Positions 35,670 through 48,153 are shown, numbered from the stretch's first letter. The stretch is 64,000 bases of DNA from Scylla paramamosain (GCF_035594125.1 NC_087192.1:5166001-5230000); one strand, 5' to 3'. A program made the numbers and translations. Notes: generated by a model from the sequence alone, not told the origin.

Positions 35670-35672
35670 TCA
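35415..35672. repeat. (ATT)n(ACT)n compound triplet block
   Basis: Imperfect and perfect ATT units at 35415-35485, then ACT/GCT units at 35513-35600 and ACT again at 35633-35670. This is the same ATT plus ACT pairing as at the LINE 3' end (21841-22024), but no LINE sequence is visible next to it. Confidence 0.95.
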
Positions 35673-35974
35673 TTCTTTATCATACAAACAGAAATTGAAG
35701 AGCAAATCCACAACGAGAGCCGAAACAAACTCCGTATTTCCCCACAAGTCATGACCATTAGTTACACTACAGCAAGGTACCCAATATATTCTTTCCCTTC
35801 TTTACATATCTTGATGGCTTCCCCCTGTCATTATTATCATTACCACGTGAAAAATGAGAACAAACTGTGGGACTTCTTTTTGTCTGCCTGAAACTTTAAG
35901 GCAGAGGGGAGAAGACAGAAGGAAGGAAGGAAGAAAGGAAGGCAAGGAGAGATTTATCAGTTATTTCGAAGTGT

Positions 35975-35978
<4 letters not shown>

Positions 35979-36020
<42 letters not shown>
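35979..36020. repeat. (GT)n microsatellite
   Basis: About 20 GT units. Confidence 0.96.
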
Positions 36021-36107
36021 TAGATGTTACCTTTTGCTTACTTGTTCTGATTGAAATTATTATGAAATGATTGAGTTCTGACGCCGAGATAGCATGGTCA
36101 CTGGCAG

Positions 36108-36199
<92 letters not shown>
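36108..36199. repeat. (GA)n microsatellite, about 46 units
   Basis: Perfect GA array; a (CTC)n-rich tract follows at 36250-36380. Confidence 0.97.
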
Positions 36200-36203
<4 letters not shown>

Positions 36204-36535
36204 TGGGTTTCATGTCGCTGCTGTTTTCAACTGTTTAACTTTTGCCTCTTTCCTCTCCTCCTTCTCCTCCTCCTCCTCCTCCTCCTTCTCCTCCTCCATG
36301 AGCTGTTTAACTTTTGCCTTTTTCCTCTCTTTCTCCTCCTGCTCCTCTTCTTCCTCCTCCTCCTCCTTTTCCTCCTCCTTAGTATTCATGAAACAATTAT
36401 TCCTCGGAGTTCAGCGGTGTATCAAGTATGCTAAAAGGAAGACACCAAAGAAAGACAAAAAAAAAAGAGTGACATCTGCTATTCATTTCAGAAGAGAGTG
36501 AAATACAAGTGATATTCATGATTCATTAATATACT

Positions 36536-36536
<1 letters not shown>

Positions 36537-36598
<62 letters not shown>
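36537..36598. repeat. (GA)n microsatellite
   Basis: About 30 GA units. Confidence 0.97.
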
Positions 36599-36789
36599 AG
36601 ATGCATAATACATGTTTCCACTCAACAAAGGCTACACACATTTTTGGCTCATACAATGCATTCTCTTTCTCTGTTGACTTTTTTTTCTTTATTTCCTTTA
36701 TTCTAGCTTCCCATTTTCTTATTATATTAAAATAAGGGTAGATTTTTAAGTCTTTATCAGCCTCAGATTTTTATTTATTTTTTTTTACG

Positions 36790-37075
36790 AATATAAGAGC
36801 ATAAGGAAATAAATGAAGCTATATTAGGTCAGTAAACCATTTATTATATACAAACAAATCTTCTTTAAAAGCTCCATATTGCTTCGGCTCTAACAGTCTA
36901 GTTACTGAGTGTACACCAGTCATCCACTAATGTGTTTGAGAATCAATTTCTTCCCGTTTTTTTCTGACACTGATAACTAACTCCAATAATTTTATCTGAA
37001 TAATCCTTGTTATATATCTTGTTTGTTTTCAATTTGCATTGCCTTCCGTTATGCCTTAAATCTCATTGTTGTCTC
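36790..37075 (+). repeat. dispersed repeat family B copy
   Basis: Begins 'aatataagagcataaggaaa', then 'ttaaaagctccatattgctt', 'ctagttactgagtgtacacc' and 'gtttgagaatcaatttcttc'. Order matches the copies at 45757 and 61965. A T-tract precedes it. Confidence 0.7.
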
Positions 37076-38089
37076 GCCTTCAGTCTAATCCATAGTATTT
37101 GGTACTTTGTGGGCCGTTGTCAAAGCGTAATGAAGGAAACATCACAGTGACAGGCAAGTTTCCTTAACAATACCAAAGCAAAGCAGCAGATGCTTGATCA
37201 GCCCCACATTGACTACCGTAGAGTCTCAAGTCAGTCAGCGTGCCGGTGAACAATAAACATCAAACACCGCAAGCGACGCTTCATTACGACCCCGTGAGTT
37301 TCCACGCTTTCTGCCGCGGGTCAGGAAAGAGATTGCCGTGTAACATGAGGACACTACACCGCGACAGCCGTAGTGGTGAGAGGTACTACAGTGTGACAAA
37401 AGGGTACGATCCCACTTACTCAAAGTCTGGTAAGCTACTACATACATGCTCACTTAGCCAGACGTTCACACTTTCGCTGTTGTCCGTTGTTACTAGAATG
37501 TTTCGCAACGGTTTTGGGATCACGTGCTTTGAAGGCAAGGGCAGTCACATAATTTAAACCTGTCTTAAAAGGTAAAATTTCAACTCAACTGACCTATTTA
37601 CGCTGCCATCGTTCATTTTAATGAGGTTTTGCTGTCACATGAGCTACATTAATGGATTAGGTTTGCATAATCAATGGCGGCACATTATAACGCGTATACT
37701 AGTAGTCAGGGACATTACTCACGAATGAAAATGTATGAAGGTGTTTTATTTTTCACAACAGGAATGAAGTTTGAGTTTGTTATTGACTTTACGTATTTTT
37801 TAAGACCAGCAGTACACGAACACAACACTGGTGCGGGCCAAGGACATCTCACAACCTCCAATACTCAACTAGATACATGTGAGTGAAGCCTTGAGGGGTT
37901 TTGTTCTGCCGATGAAAGGTGATGGCAGACTTTGAGATAAATATTTAAGTAGGTGGACATCAATGTGCTGTTGTAGTACGTAACACCAAGTCCAGATCGA
38001 TGCTTGGGGCATAGTAGCAGCGGCTTGGCTAAGTTCTGTATTCCTAATTCGGCGTCTTATCGTCAGTATCTTCATCACGCTGTACTACG

Positions 38090-38365
38090 ATTCTAATGAT
38101 AGTTTAACAAGGACTCTGAACTATTAATAGAAAAAGACAAAGCAAAACATGAGATTTCAACTAGTCATCTCTGTGGTCTTCGAAAATAGTCCTTCTGAGA
38201 GCCTACAATGTTTAAGAATACCAAGTTTCCATTAATAGGTGAACAGGGATTCTGAACCATTAATAAAAGTAAAAGAAAAACAATATCAGAGATCGATTAG
38301 TTACCTCAGTGCCCTTTGAAAGTAGTCCTTATGATAATCCACCGCGTTTAAGAATACTGAGATTA
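38090..38365 (+). repeat. dispersed repeat family C, two diverged tandem units
   Basis: 'agtttaacaaggactctgaa' with 'gtggtcttcgaaaatagtcc' and then 'ggtgaacagggattctgaac' with 'tgccctttgaaagtagtcct' are two units of about 140 bp. Both also resemble the right half of the copies at 24778 and 27690. Confidence 0.65.
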
Positions 38366-38554
38366 ACACAGCGCTGCTACTTAATCCTAATGGTGATCAG
38401 CGGCTCAGACAGAGTCACCGTGTCACGCGAGGCCCTACAGCGTAAACAACGTTGATATTTCTGTCTTTATTTTGGTGTTGCTATACGTTGGAATACATAG
38501 GAAGAAGAAACATTATTTTGTCGACTTAGTTACTTGAGTTTTTTTTTTTTTTTT

Positions 38555-38655
38555 TGAGTCTCCTCTTATAATTCTCTTTTTCTTTTCTTTTTTTTTTTAA
38601 GCGCCATTTGGAGTTTTCCTTTTTTTTTTTCGATGTGCCCTTGGCCAGATTCATT
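38555..38655 (-). repeat. dispersed repeat family A, minus copy
   Basis: 'gagtctcctcttataattct', T-tracts, 'gcgccatttggagttttcct' and 'tgcccttggccagatt' are the reverse complement of the family A core. Confidence 0.65.
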
Positions 38656-38657
38656 AA

Positions 38658-38709
38658 CACACACACACACACACACATCATACACAGACACACACACACA
38701 CACACACAC
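38658..38709. repeat. (CA)n microsatellite, interrupted
   Basis: Two CA runs separated by 'tcatacacagac'. Confidence 0.93.
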
Positions 38710-39314
38710 GAAAAAAAAAAAAAAAATCAAACCACATATTTCTACTTATAAACTAATCGCTGAAGGTTAGCGACGCACGGTAATGTGAAGAAACCACTTA
38801 AAAACAACACATTGGAAAAAAGACAAAAAGGAGCATCGATTATCGCTAAAACAAACCTGGACGCATTAACTACTAATATCTGATGTAGCTCCTCCGTGAT
38901 TAGTACAATGTGTATGTAATATGGTTACGGAAGGAAACATTCTGCTGGTTACTGCGGCCAAGTTTACATTGTGTGAATGCTGAACTCTCATTCCTGCCTT
39001 CCTCCTTCAGAATAAAGCGACTGTCAGGAATTCTCAATGCAAGCAGCGTGGAGAAATTTGAAAGTGTTATGGTTCAGAACTCACTCTTTCGCCTCATTTT
39101 TCATCTGTCCTTATTTATATAAACGTGGCTCGATCCATTACAGTTGCAGTTTCCTTTTAAGATTATATTTTCCGGGGACTCCGAAGTAATATACGGCAGT
39201 TACAGCACGGAAGTTAATCAATTTGTAATATTAATGATAGTTTTTTTTTTTTTTTTTTACTGTACACACCCACATGCACCCCCCACCCCCCCACACACAC
39301 ATACACAAAACGAA

Positions 39315-39422
<108 letters not shown>

Positions 39423-39817
39423 GACATCTGATGAAAGTGCTCTCTCACTTTTTGCGTGTCAGCGAGTGTCTGTTCCCACGCGTTCGCTGTAAAAGAGACG
39501 AGCCAGCAAGGTCAGAGGTAGAAGTAAAACACGCGAGAACAAGGGAGGAACATTTCGTGTCTATCTTCTTCATCTCGTGGCCTTCGCTGTCCTTCCTGCT
39601 TCTTTAATGAGGCTCGTGTGGTCGATGGTTTAATCTGTTGCTGAGTTTGATGTTACCGTGCTCTGTTATCTGTGGGGAATGTTTTGTAAAGAGAAGGAAA
39701 TATGGAAAAACAGTGAAAGCCTCCATTTCCGAGGATAAATGTCTGAAATGTGAGTGTTAGATTAAAAAATGGTTGAGAGCACAAGGACTTGAGAATATAA
39801 GGGAAGTTCTAAGAAAC

Positions 39818-40012
39818 TAATAGGCCTATCCCCATATAAAACATGCATATTTTTTTCTATCTATCATCCTTATCCATAAATTTATCTAATTTAAGGCACC
39901 AATAGGCCTACACGTAGCAGTCCCTATATAGAACATGCTTATTTTTTTTCCTTCTATCATCCTTATCTACAAATTTACTTCATCCTTTAAAGCTACCGTT
40001 TGACTGCACCTC
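39818..40012 (+). repeat. dispersed repeat family B, two overlapping fragments
   Basis: 'aggcctatccccatataaaa', 'tatctatcatccttatccat' and 'aaatttatctaat' are followed by a second start 'aataggcctacacgtagcag', 'tccctatatagaacatgctt' and 'tctatcatccttatctacaa'. One fragment is therefore duplicated next to another. Confidence 0.75.
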
Positions 40013-40789
40013 CTACGTGATTGCTAAGTCATTTACCAGCTTGAGCCTTTATGGCCATAAAAGAAGGCAAGAGTGGAGGTCTGGGAGGGAAATATATGCG
40101 GGGAGGGACAAATATAATACTGTTTTGGTCACAAGCGATTTAAAACTACGAGCGATCCATTCATTGAGCACAAGAAAACTCCCCGCGTCAGGATCTCTCC
40201 CACATTCACAGGATAATGACAGTTAAGTTAATTCCTCAGATTTGCGTACGTACGTTTAGGAAATTCTTGTAGTGTATTCATGCAAAAGTTAATTAGTTGT
40301 GAAATTAGATGCTTTTTAAAACTAATGTTTCATCGTGCTCCTTGGAGTTTGTTAATGTAAACGTTAATGAGGCTTGAAATAAATATGATGTTTTATTTTA
40401 TTTTATTTTATTCATTTACTTATTTACTTGTTGTTTTGTTTACTTTTGCTCGTCACTATATGTTTCTCAGCTTTATTTCTCCATTTTGTAGGCATACGAA
40501 AAATCGGCTTTAGTTTTATTCCTCTATTTTATTTTCCCACTTTATTTTATTTTATCCATCTCATTTTTTTTATCAATTTTATTTTTCTTATTCTGTTTTA
40601 TTCTCTTATATTTTTTTTCATTTTATATTTTCCATTTTCATTTCTCCATTTACTTCTCCATTTCATTTCTCTCTTTTATTCCACTGTCGCGGGATTCAGT
40701 ATTATTATTTTTTTCCATTTTTAACTCATAAGCGGCTCAGTCCTGTTGGTCGCTGTCCTCTTTTCCCTCTCGTTGCTGCAGAACTCATT

Positions 40790-40995
40790 ACATCTTCCAT
40801 GACATTATCTCTTCCCCTCATCTCATTCCCTCTGTTCCAGCCAGATATTTCCATGCGTTGAATACTCTTGCTTGCATATTCTTCTTTCCTATATACTTTT
40901 CATATCCCCTGTTCCCTTCATCTCATGCCTTCTGCTCATGCCAGGTTTCCACGTTCCGAACACCCTTGCTTGCATATTCCTTCTACCTAATCTGA
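40790..40995. repeat. tandem duplication, about 105-bp period
   Basis: 'ctcatctcattccctctgtt' with 'cttgcttgcatattcttctt' recurs as 'ttcatctcatgccttctgct' with 'cttgcttgcatattccttct'. Confidence 0.8.
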
Positions 40996-42163
40996 AGGTA
41001 ACGCAGGTGTGAAATGTGGTGAGAAATTAGGCTTCCACTAACAACAATATATTGAGAGGAGAACGCTAAGGGAGATAAACGCGTAGTGTGTCCCAGGAAC
41101 TCGAAACAGGACTGGGTGCGCAGCTGGCGGATGAATGCACGAGACAAAGGGCCCGCGTCGTGTACGAGTATTATGAGTGAGTGAAAAATTCAATGATATA
41201 CTGCACTGGTGTGATCGCTGCGCAAGTCTCACGGCACGCCACGCCACGTCTAGACCTTCTTGGGAACTCTTGCATCTTTTCCATAATTGTAGTGGGACTT
41301 TTTTTTCTTCTTTTTTTTTTTTTTTATCTCTGTTTGGTGGATGTTTTCTCCTAGCGAGCTTTTTATTTATTTATTTTTTATTTATTATTTTTTAGCGAGC
41401 GTTCTTTCCGAGTGGGATTTTTTTTTTTTTATCTTATAGCCTTCTCTTAACGAGCCTGTCTTCCCTTTTTTGTTTTCTTTAGCAGGTGTTTCTATTTTCT
41501 TTAGTCTGTTTTTTTTTTTTTCTTAGGGGATCTTCTTTTTCTTGATAGGCCTTTACTTTAAGTTGATTCGTCCAAGTTTCAGATTATCCACCTAATAATA
41601 AGATAACAATAAGACCTCTAATCCCACATATTCAATCATCAACTCTGTGCTTAAAACCCGTATACTTTTTCATTCACTGCGTAGCGAAACAACAAATTCA
41701 ACTTAACTTATATTGCACTTTCAATCACTCTCAGCCTCTGCGATCAGTATTTATGTATCACTCTTAATTCCTCCTGCCCGTTCACACGCCGAAGCATCTC
41801 AATTTCCACCACATTTATCTCTCTTTTTCCTCTTTCATCTTCATTGCCAGCGCATAAAAAACGGGCTTGATCACCAGGAAATATGCTACAGGGAACAGTC
41901 AGTGGTTCAGAAAGTTCCATTTGCTGCTCAATCTTTTCTTTTTTTTCTTTTTCTCCCCACGCTGTTGATGGCCCTGGAAATGACGTAGAAGTGTTAAGGG
42001 TGAGTGAACGACCAAAGCGAGGCAGATTCGAAAGACACGTATTCGCAAAACGACACGCATATTAGTTTCTTTTTTTTTTAATCAGTCTACGTCCTTGTTT
42101 TGAGCAGGTGAGGATTTGCTGCTCGATAATTGCCGCGTTCCTCTTTGCTGTTAAGTTTTACCT

Positions 42164-42165
<2 letters not shown>

Positions 42166-42216
<51 letters not shown>
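42166..42216. repeat. (GT)n microsatellite
   Basis: About 25 GT units. Confidence 0.97.
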
Positions 42217-42218
<2 letters not shown>

Positions 42219-42293
42219 CGCAATCTCGATGAAAGTAAGAGAAAAATGAAAGAAAAAGAAAGGGATTTAAAAGGAAGAGCATTCCAGGAAGGG

Positions 42294-42408
<115 letters not shown>

Positions 42409-42999
42409 TGTGTGTGTGTACTAGTAACTCGTCACTGCACAAGGTTATCAAATCAATCCACCACTCACTTGTCCCGGGTTCGACCCTCGAGGTACACATA
42501 CGTAAACTACGAGCACAAGAAGGAATTTAGAAAACTTTAACCAAGATCTAATAGTCGAACTCGAATTGGTTATCAAGAGACACCCCCCCCACCATCCGAT
42601 TCCGTGAAGTTCCTTGTCGTGCGTCGTGGCAACGTCTCTGTGATCTGAGTGCTTATCCCAGACTTTCTACTTAAATGAGGGACTAGAAATCACTGAGGTC
42701 GAAAACTGATGTTCCCAGAAGACATTGTTCAACAGTAATGCAATTGAGTTTCACTGCTCGTGGATAAGACGTGGCTACTCTTGTTTGTGACCAATGGGAG
42801 GGAATCATTTAACGAACTGGCAAGTGCATTTAGTTCGGACATTGAGTTTACGACTTGGCTTGACGTTCATGCTAAGGTAATGTTAACTTTCGAATCGTTA
42901 TGTTTGAGCCTCTGTTTTTTCCCTCTCCTTTCTTCCTATTTTCCTTCTACCTGTAATAACTAATTCCTACTCCTAGTTTCCTCTCGTTTTACAGATTGA

Positions 43000-43078
43000 A
43001 ATAGGCATATATATTTATACAGAGAATGCCACGTGGACTTGTTAGCTCCTTGTATCTTCCTTATGTTCTTATGTTCTT
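43000..43078 (-). repeat. dispersed repeat family B, minus fragment
   Basis: 'aaataggcatatatatttat', 'agagaatgccacgtggactt' and 'cttatgttcttatgttctt' mark the 5' end of the element in reverse. An (ACT)n run follows at 43079-43114. Confidence 0.75.
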
Positions 43079-43113
<35 letters not shown>

Positions 43114-43615
43114 ATACTGCTGCTGCCATCACAATTACTACAACCACATATACAAGGATGAAGAGAGAAAGGGGGATGATGGAACTGCCCTGCCAAGTTA
43201 CTCTGAACACCTAACACTCCAGGCCAACAATAACCACGTTGATGTTACAAGGCCATAAGTATAACTGTCGTGAATAAATACCAAATGCAAGGGTGTATCA
43301 TAATGGATGACGAAAATGAATTGCCGCAGATTTATAATGAACTGTTAGATTTTGCATATTTCATACAACACAATGGAATGACATTCAGTGTTCCACATTT
43401 CTCCTAATGCTCTCAATGTCGATCCAGCGATGAAGAACTGTATACCTTGTTTACCCCACTGATGTTATTTATCTGAGGTGTTTTGATCCTTAATGGACGT
43501 ACAGTCGTGGTCAGAAGTAGAACAACTTTCTGCACTCACTTCCTGGGTTAGGTCTTGTGATCCGCTGAGTCTCCTTGTGAAACTCGACAACTTTTTAAAC
43601 TTTTTTTTTCTTTTT

Positions 43616-43700
43616 AGTGTAAGATATGCTCTGGCTAAGGGCAACAAAAAAAGTGATAAAAATGCCCACTGAGAGTGTCAGTCCACATTTGGTAGATTTT
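43616..43700 (+). repeat. dispersed repeat family A copy
   Basis: 'tgtaagatatgctctggcta', 'agggcaacaaaaaaagtgat', 'atgcccactgagagtgtcag' match the family A core. Confidence 0.8.
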
Positions 43701-43820
43701 TAGCTGATCAGAATGCTAAATGTTAAAGGAAAGCGCTGGAAGTGAGTGGCGTATGTTACTCTGATTTCTGACATGACTTTACGAGTGTGATTCTCGCGCT
43801 ACTGGTGGTGTTGACTGGTG

Positions 43821-43857
<37 letters not shown>

Positions 43858-43969
43858 AGTCACCACCTAGAGGGAATGGGAGAGTCAATGAGCCGCATGT
43901 GTGAGTGTGTGTATGTGTGTATGACCGTCTGTCTGCGCGTTCAAGCACCAGCACATGTGATCACCATCA

Positions 43970-44046
43970 AAGGCAAGCGGGTCTTGTAGTGATAATGAGG
44001 CGTCGGGCTGCAGGTGTTACATCGCCCTTTGATTCCCACCACCGCG
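43970..44046 (+). repeat. possible tRNA-derived SINE head
   Basis: 'gtcttgtagtgataatgagg', 'cgtcgggctgcaggtgttac' and 'tttgattcccacc' resemble the A-box, anticodon arm and B-box order of a tRNA-like pol III promoter, with a degraded B box. It cannot fold as an intact tRNA by eye, so a SINE fragment is likelier. Confidence 0.3.
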
Positions 44047-44618
44047 TTATTGAATGAGTAATTAGCGCACTGAAGGACTGACCCGATGCCCTCGTCACTA
44101 AAGGGGAGAATTCCTGAATAACGAATTCATTTAGTGATTGATTAAGGGGAGACAAGGTTACCTGGCGACTGAATTGTTTAACAAAACTACTGGCTGACTA
44201 ATTGACTGGCTGACTGAGTGATTGAAGTAAGGGATGCTGCTTGTTAATGGACTATTAGTGATTGTCTAACTGCTGACTTAGCGATATTGTTAAACATTGA
44301 CCGTCTCATAAATAGATGGGCGTTAATATGTTCCCTCGTTTGGCGCTACCAGGTCCCAGTGTAGAACAGTTGCTTAGCTAGTAATCAGTAACCATCCATT
44401 GTGGCTCAGAAAAACACACGTGCTACTCTGCTAATTCCCCATTGTTGAGAGTTTATAAATACACCGTCAAAGGGCAGTGTAATCGCCATTCTAGTTCTTG
44501 TGCTTGCTAATAGAGGACGCCTTTAACTATTCAGTGACACCTATTGCAATTAGACAGCGGAAACACCTCTCTGATGTTTAATAGTTAGCAAATAAGACGT
44601 AAAAGTACCCTGCCTCGC

Positions 44619-44622
<4 letters not shown>

Positions 44623-44673
<51 letters not shown>
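44623..44673. repeat. (CT)n microsatellite forming a splice-acceptor pyrimidine tract
   Basis: About 25 CT units on the plus strand run directly into CAG, the acceptor of channel exon d. The whole polypyrimidine tract of that intron is therefore the microsatellite. Confidence 0.9.
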
Positions 44674-44675
<2 letters not shown>

Positions 44676-44766
44676 ACCACGCCAAGGAGGTGACCAAGCC
44701 CACGCTGCTCATCCGCCCGGAGTCCTTCAGGATGAAAAATAGCGGCCTCATCAGATACTCCATGGC
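44676..44766 (+). CDS. channel gene exon d: loop A to loop E region
   Basis: The acceptor is (CT)nCAG and the donor ATGGC/GTGAGTT. The exon is 91 nt, entering in phase 1 and leaving in phase 2. The split codon G + AC gives Asp, followed by HAKEVTKPTLLIRPE, SFRMKNSGLIRYSM, (A). 'I.P...MKNSGLIRYSM' is the segment 'R..P.G.VLYS.R' seen in Cys-loop receptors just before the disulfide-bonded Cys-loop. The Cys-loop, loops B and C, and the four membrane helices are not identified downstream up to 64000, so either the next intron exceeds 19 kb or an exon was missed. Confidence 0.85.
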
Positions 44767-45234
44767 GTGAGTTGCCCTCCTCCCTGTCTGTCTGTTTGTA
44801 TGTCTGTCTTTGTGCTAGCTTTGTTTGTTGTTTATCTCTGTCTGTCTTTTTCTTTGTTTGTGTGTTAGAGTCTGTGTACATGTGTTTGGTGTGGAGAAGG
44901 GCTGTGTGTGTATAAGTTTAATGCTGGTTTTGTTGTTATTGTTGTTGTTGTTGTTGTTGTTGCCGTTGTTGTTGTTATTACTATTGTTGTGTGTAAGATG
45001 TGGTTAATTAAGGCTGCTGGGATTTCTTTTTTTTTTATTTATTATTGTAATACACGCTGACCTACCCACCCACTCCCCACCCAGCCACCTACCCCTCCCC
45101 ACTCCCCCTCAGCACACACAAACAGTTATTAAGTCGAGCTGCAAACAGAAGCGAAATTAAACCGTGCATTGTGTTAATTCTTTTCATATATTCACATGAA
45201 GGACAATATTCAGCCGTAAATTGAAAAACTGGAT

Positions 45235-45269
<35 letters not shown>

Positions 45270-45697
45270 ACATAAAGATCATTCTGTAATTACGTACACA
45301 TATATACATTGAACTTTCATCGCATTCCTCTCTTATTAACCCCCATTGTTATCCTCGCCATTGCAAGCGTACCGGAAGATGCGCTTACACTAATCACTTT
45401 GCTGGGGAAGGAAGAGATCCAGGACAGTCTGTGATTACCTGAAGCTTACCACTCCTGACCGCTTACCTTCATTTTCTGGGCCGCGGCTCCTCCACAGATC
45501 ACGTCTTCTTATTTTCGTCGGAAACAATTCTTCTTCAGTTTATCCTCTTCAGCTTTTCTCGAATATCTGTTTATGAGACGCAGGTAAAAGGAGGATAAGT
45601 AACTGTGAGACATAAAAAAATCAAAGAACATCAAGGCATATCTAAAACATTTGACAATCCTTTTCTAACTATACTCTTTAAGGACCATCTCCTTGAA

Positions 45698-45756
45698 TGG
45701 GCCTTTTTTTTAAGCCCTTTTTGCTGCCCTAGGCCAGAACCTCTCTTACATAAAGA
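45698..45756 (-). repeat. dispersed repeat family A, minus copy
   Basis: 'gggccttttttttaagccct', 'ttttgctgccctaggccaga' and 'acctctcttacataaa' are the reverse complement of the family A core. It abuts a family B copy. Confidence 0.75.
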
Positions 45757-45890
45757 AATAAGAGCATAAGGAAAGCTGCGACAATCCAGTAGGCCTACGC
45801 GAGGCAGTTCCTGTACAGAGCATACTTATCTATATCCACCTGTCATCCCTGTCCATAAGTTTATCTGACTGTATTAAGTTCCCCATTGAC
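45757..45890 (+). repeat. dispersed repeat family B copy
   Basis: 'aataagagcataaggaaagc', 'cagtaggcctacgcgaggca', 'gttcctgtacagagcatact', 'cacctgtcatccctgtccat' and 'aagtttatctgac' follow the family B order. Confidence 0.8.
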
Positions 45891-46060
45891 TCGTGACATC
45901 TGCCTCATCAACCTGGTCTCGTCTCCGCCTCAAGGACTGGAAATACTAGGAGTGGTGAGGGTCCTGTTATCATTGTGCTCTGGGCTGTCGTAATATTCAA
46001 GAGAGTCACAAATTATTAGTCGTTGTTGGTGATTTTGTTTTTGTTGCTGTTGTCTTTGTG

Positions 46061-46068
46061 GTGGTGGT

Positions 46069-46115
<47 letters not shown>

Positions 46116-46116
46116 A
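46061..46116. repeat. (GTT)n microsatellite
   Basis: About 18 GTT units. A shorter GTT run lies at 44927-44980. Confidence 0.95.
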
Positions 46117-46694
46117 GTTTTTGCTACTGCTTCCGCTGCTGTTCTTGTTGTTGTCCTGTCACTTTCAATACCAGTTTAAATTCAAGCGTGTCATCAAACA
46201 GCGTAAGGAAAAACCTGAGGATACATTGCTGGCTGTTATCTTTTCGTAATACTTTGAGATGGACGAGGATAATACGCGGCGCGCTTCAGGTGAGTAAGGA
46301 AGGATGAGGAGATCAATAATGGTGACTGGCAGTGTGGCAGAAGCTTATCCTGGCTCACCAAGACGGAGGGATCACTGTAGCTGCAGCCCTGGAAGAGGAG
46401 GAGGAAGAGGAAGAGGAAGAGGAGGAGGATAGGGAAGGCATTCATATCTTGTTTATAATCGATTCATGTCGCTGGAGAAAGTGAATGTAGGTACTGGAAT
46501 TCGATAAGGGACATTTTTCCTTTCTCCTTCCTGTTCTCGTATTCAAGTGTGCTCAAAGCATTACGTAGGAGCAAGTAAGAGTAATATGTACCGACGGTCT
46601 CCCGGGATACTAAGTAAGGTTGTGGCTCTGCAATTTTTTTTATTTACTTACTTATTTATTTATTTTTTTTTGGGGTCGAGACTGTATGCATAGT

Positions 46695-46978
46695 TGGTAT
46701 ACGTCTTGTAGAGGAAAAGGGTCGTATGTACGTATGTGTGCCGCGCTGGTCCTTGCTTTAGTTACCGGGTAGTTGTCAATAGATTTTGATACTTTGGTAC
46801 AGAGATTGTGGCCGCACGCAACACAGTAGATCGACTTTATATGTAATTGGTGGACGTCTTCAAAAGGACTGGAGTTGTATGTATATAGCAGCAGCAAGTG
46901 TGCCGCGCCGTTCCTCTCTTCAGTTGGCGGATAATTTTCGATGCATTTGCTTCTTTGGTGCAGATATTTGGTCCACAC
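46695..46978. repeat. diverged tandem duplication, about 154-bp period, frame kept open
   Basis: 'ggtatacgtcttgtagagga', 'tgtgccgcgctggtccttgc', 'agttaccgggtagttgtcaa' and 'tttggtacagagattgtggc' recur as 'ggtggacgtcttcaaaagga', 'tgtgccgcgccgttcctctc', 'agttggcggataattttcga' and 'tttggtgcagatatttggtc'. The minus strand is open across both units (stop-free from 46978 to about 46652), so both encode a similar peptide, but no family is recognised. Confidence 0.75.
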
Positions 46979-47457
46979 TTAACGTTCTAGATCGGAAAAT
47001 TCCTTCAACTTACTCAGAACTACAGATAATTTCTAAACTACATGTGGTACAAATGTTGAATCATAATAACTTAATTTTCAACACCTTTATTATAAAAAAA
47101 AAAGTCATACTAAACGTAATGAAAGATTCTAATCGTATCCAGAATATAATGAATCTAATGGCATAGTAATGAAAGGGTCAAATGAACTTATCTATAATGA
47201 ATTGTTCCGCATGCCTATTTATTGGGTGCCATTGATCGAGAGTAGAACATAGAGGACTGATGAACAGGAAGCGTGGGGCATATAAATTAATTATTGCATC
47301 TTTTACATTAGTCAAAGAGAAGAATGAACGTCGTGGCAAGCAGCGAGTACATGACGGGACCAGTGCTTCATATCCACTGTGCTTGTTCTATTATGCATTT
47401 GTTAGGTACTGTCGAGAAGAAAGGAAGGAAGGTCGTGGTACAGTCTTGTTTTCTTTT

Positions 47458-47559
<102 letters not shown>

Positions 47560-48112
47560 GATCAGCAGCCAAGAGAAAAAAAAATGGAGTAAAAAAAAGA
47601 AAAATCGCTCTTAATGCCGTTTCCAAAAAGAAGCATAGCTAGAACAACCGAGAGAAGGGCCAGTTTGTATTCAAGTGACTTCCTACATTCATCTCCACTT
47701 TGCTGAACGTTTTCTTTGAATCTTACGTGCGTCCTCTGGTCTGCTAAGAATGTATCAGTTATTGGGTTTTGTTACGAGATTGTCAGCTGATCAGAGGACT
47801 TGATATTGAGAGAGACAGGAAAAAGAACCCGCATGACGCAGTGGAAGTGAATGCGATATGCTCCTTGACTTTTGACTCAAGCTATCAATTCCAACACCAT
47901 GTTCAAATATGTACCACTCTCAGGCCACCCTTTGGCTCTCCCAGTCCAGACACACAGTTCCTTCAAAGTCCTGTTTGTGATGCATTATATAACTGCTTCG
48001 TAAAGTTGAACACGAGTGCCATTTCGAGCCATGGTTGTTTATGTTCCTGCATATTAATAGCCATCAAAACAAGTATTGGAAGCCGTCAGTCAGTGCCCTG
48101 TGCCTTGGTAAT

Positions 48113-48115
<3 letters not shown>

Positions 48116-48153
<38 letters not shown>
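48116..48153. repeat. (CA)n microsatellite
   Basis: About 18 CA units. Confidence 0.95.

Noticed and set aside
37240..37557. 105-codon plus-strand ORF and opposing 72-codon minus-strand ORF
   Set aside because: No recognisable domains, no splice context, both strands open by chance in a moderately GC-rich segment of the large intron.
42440..42500. tRNA gene suggested by 'cccgggttcgaccctcgagg'
   Set aside because: Only the T-arm-like motif is present. No matching acceptor or D-arm upstream, so at most a SINE remnant.
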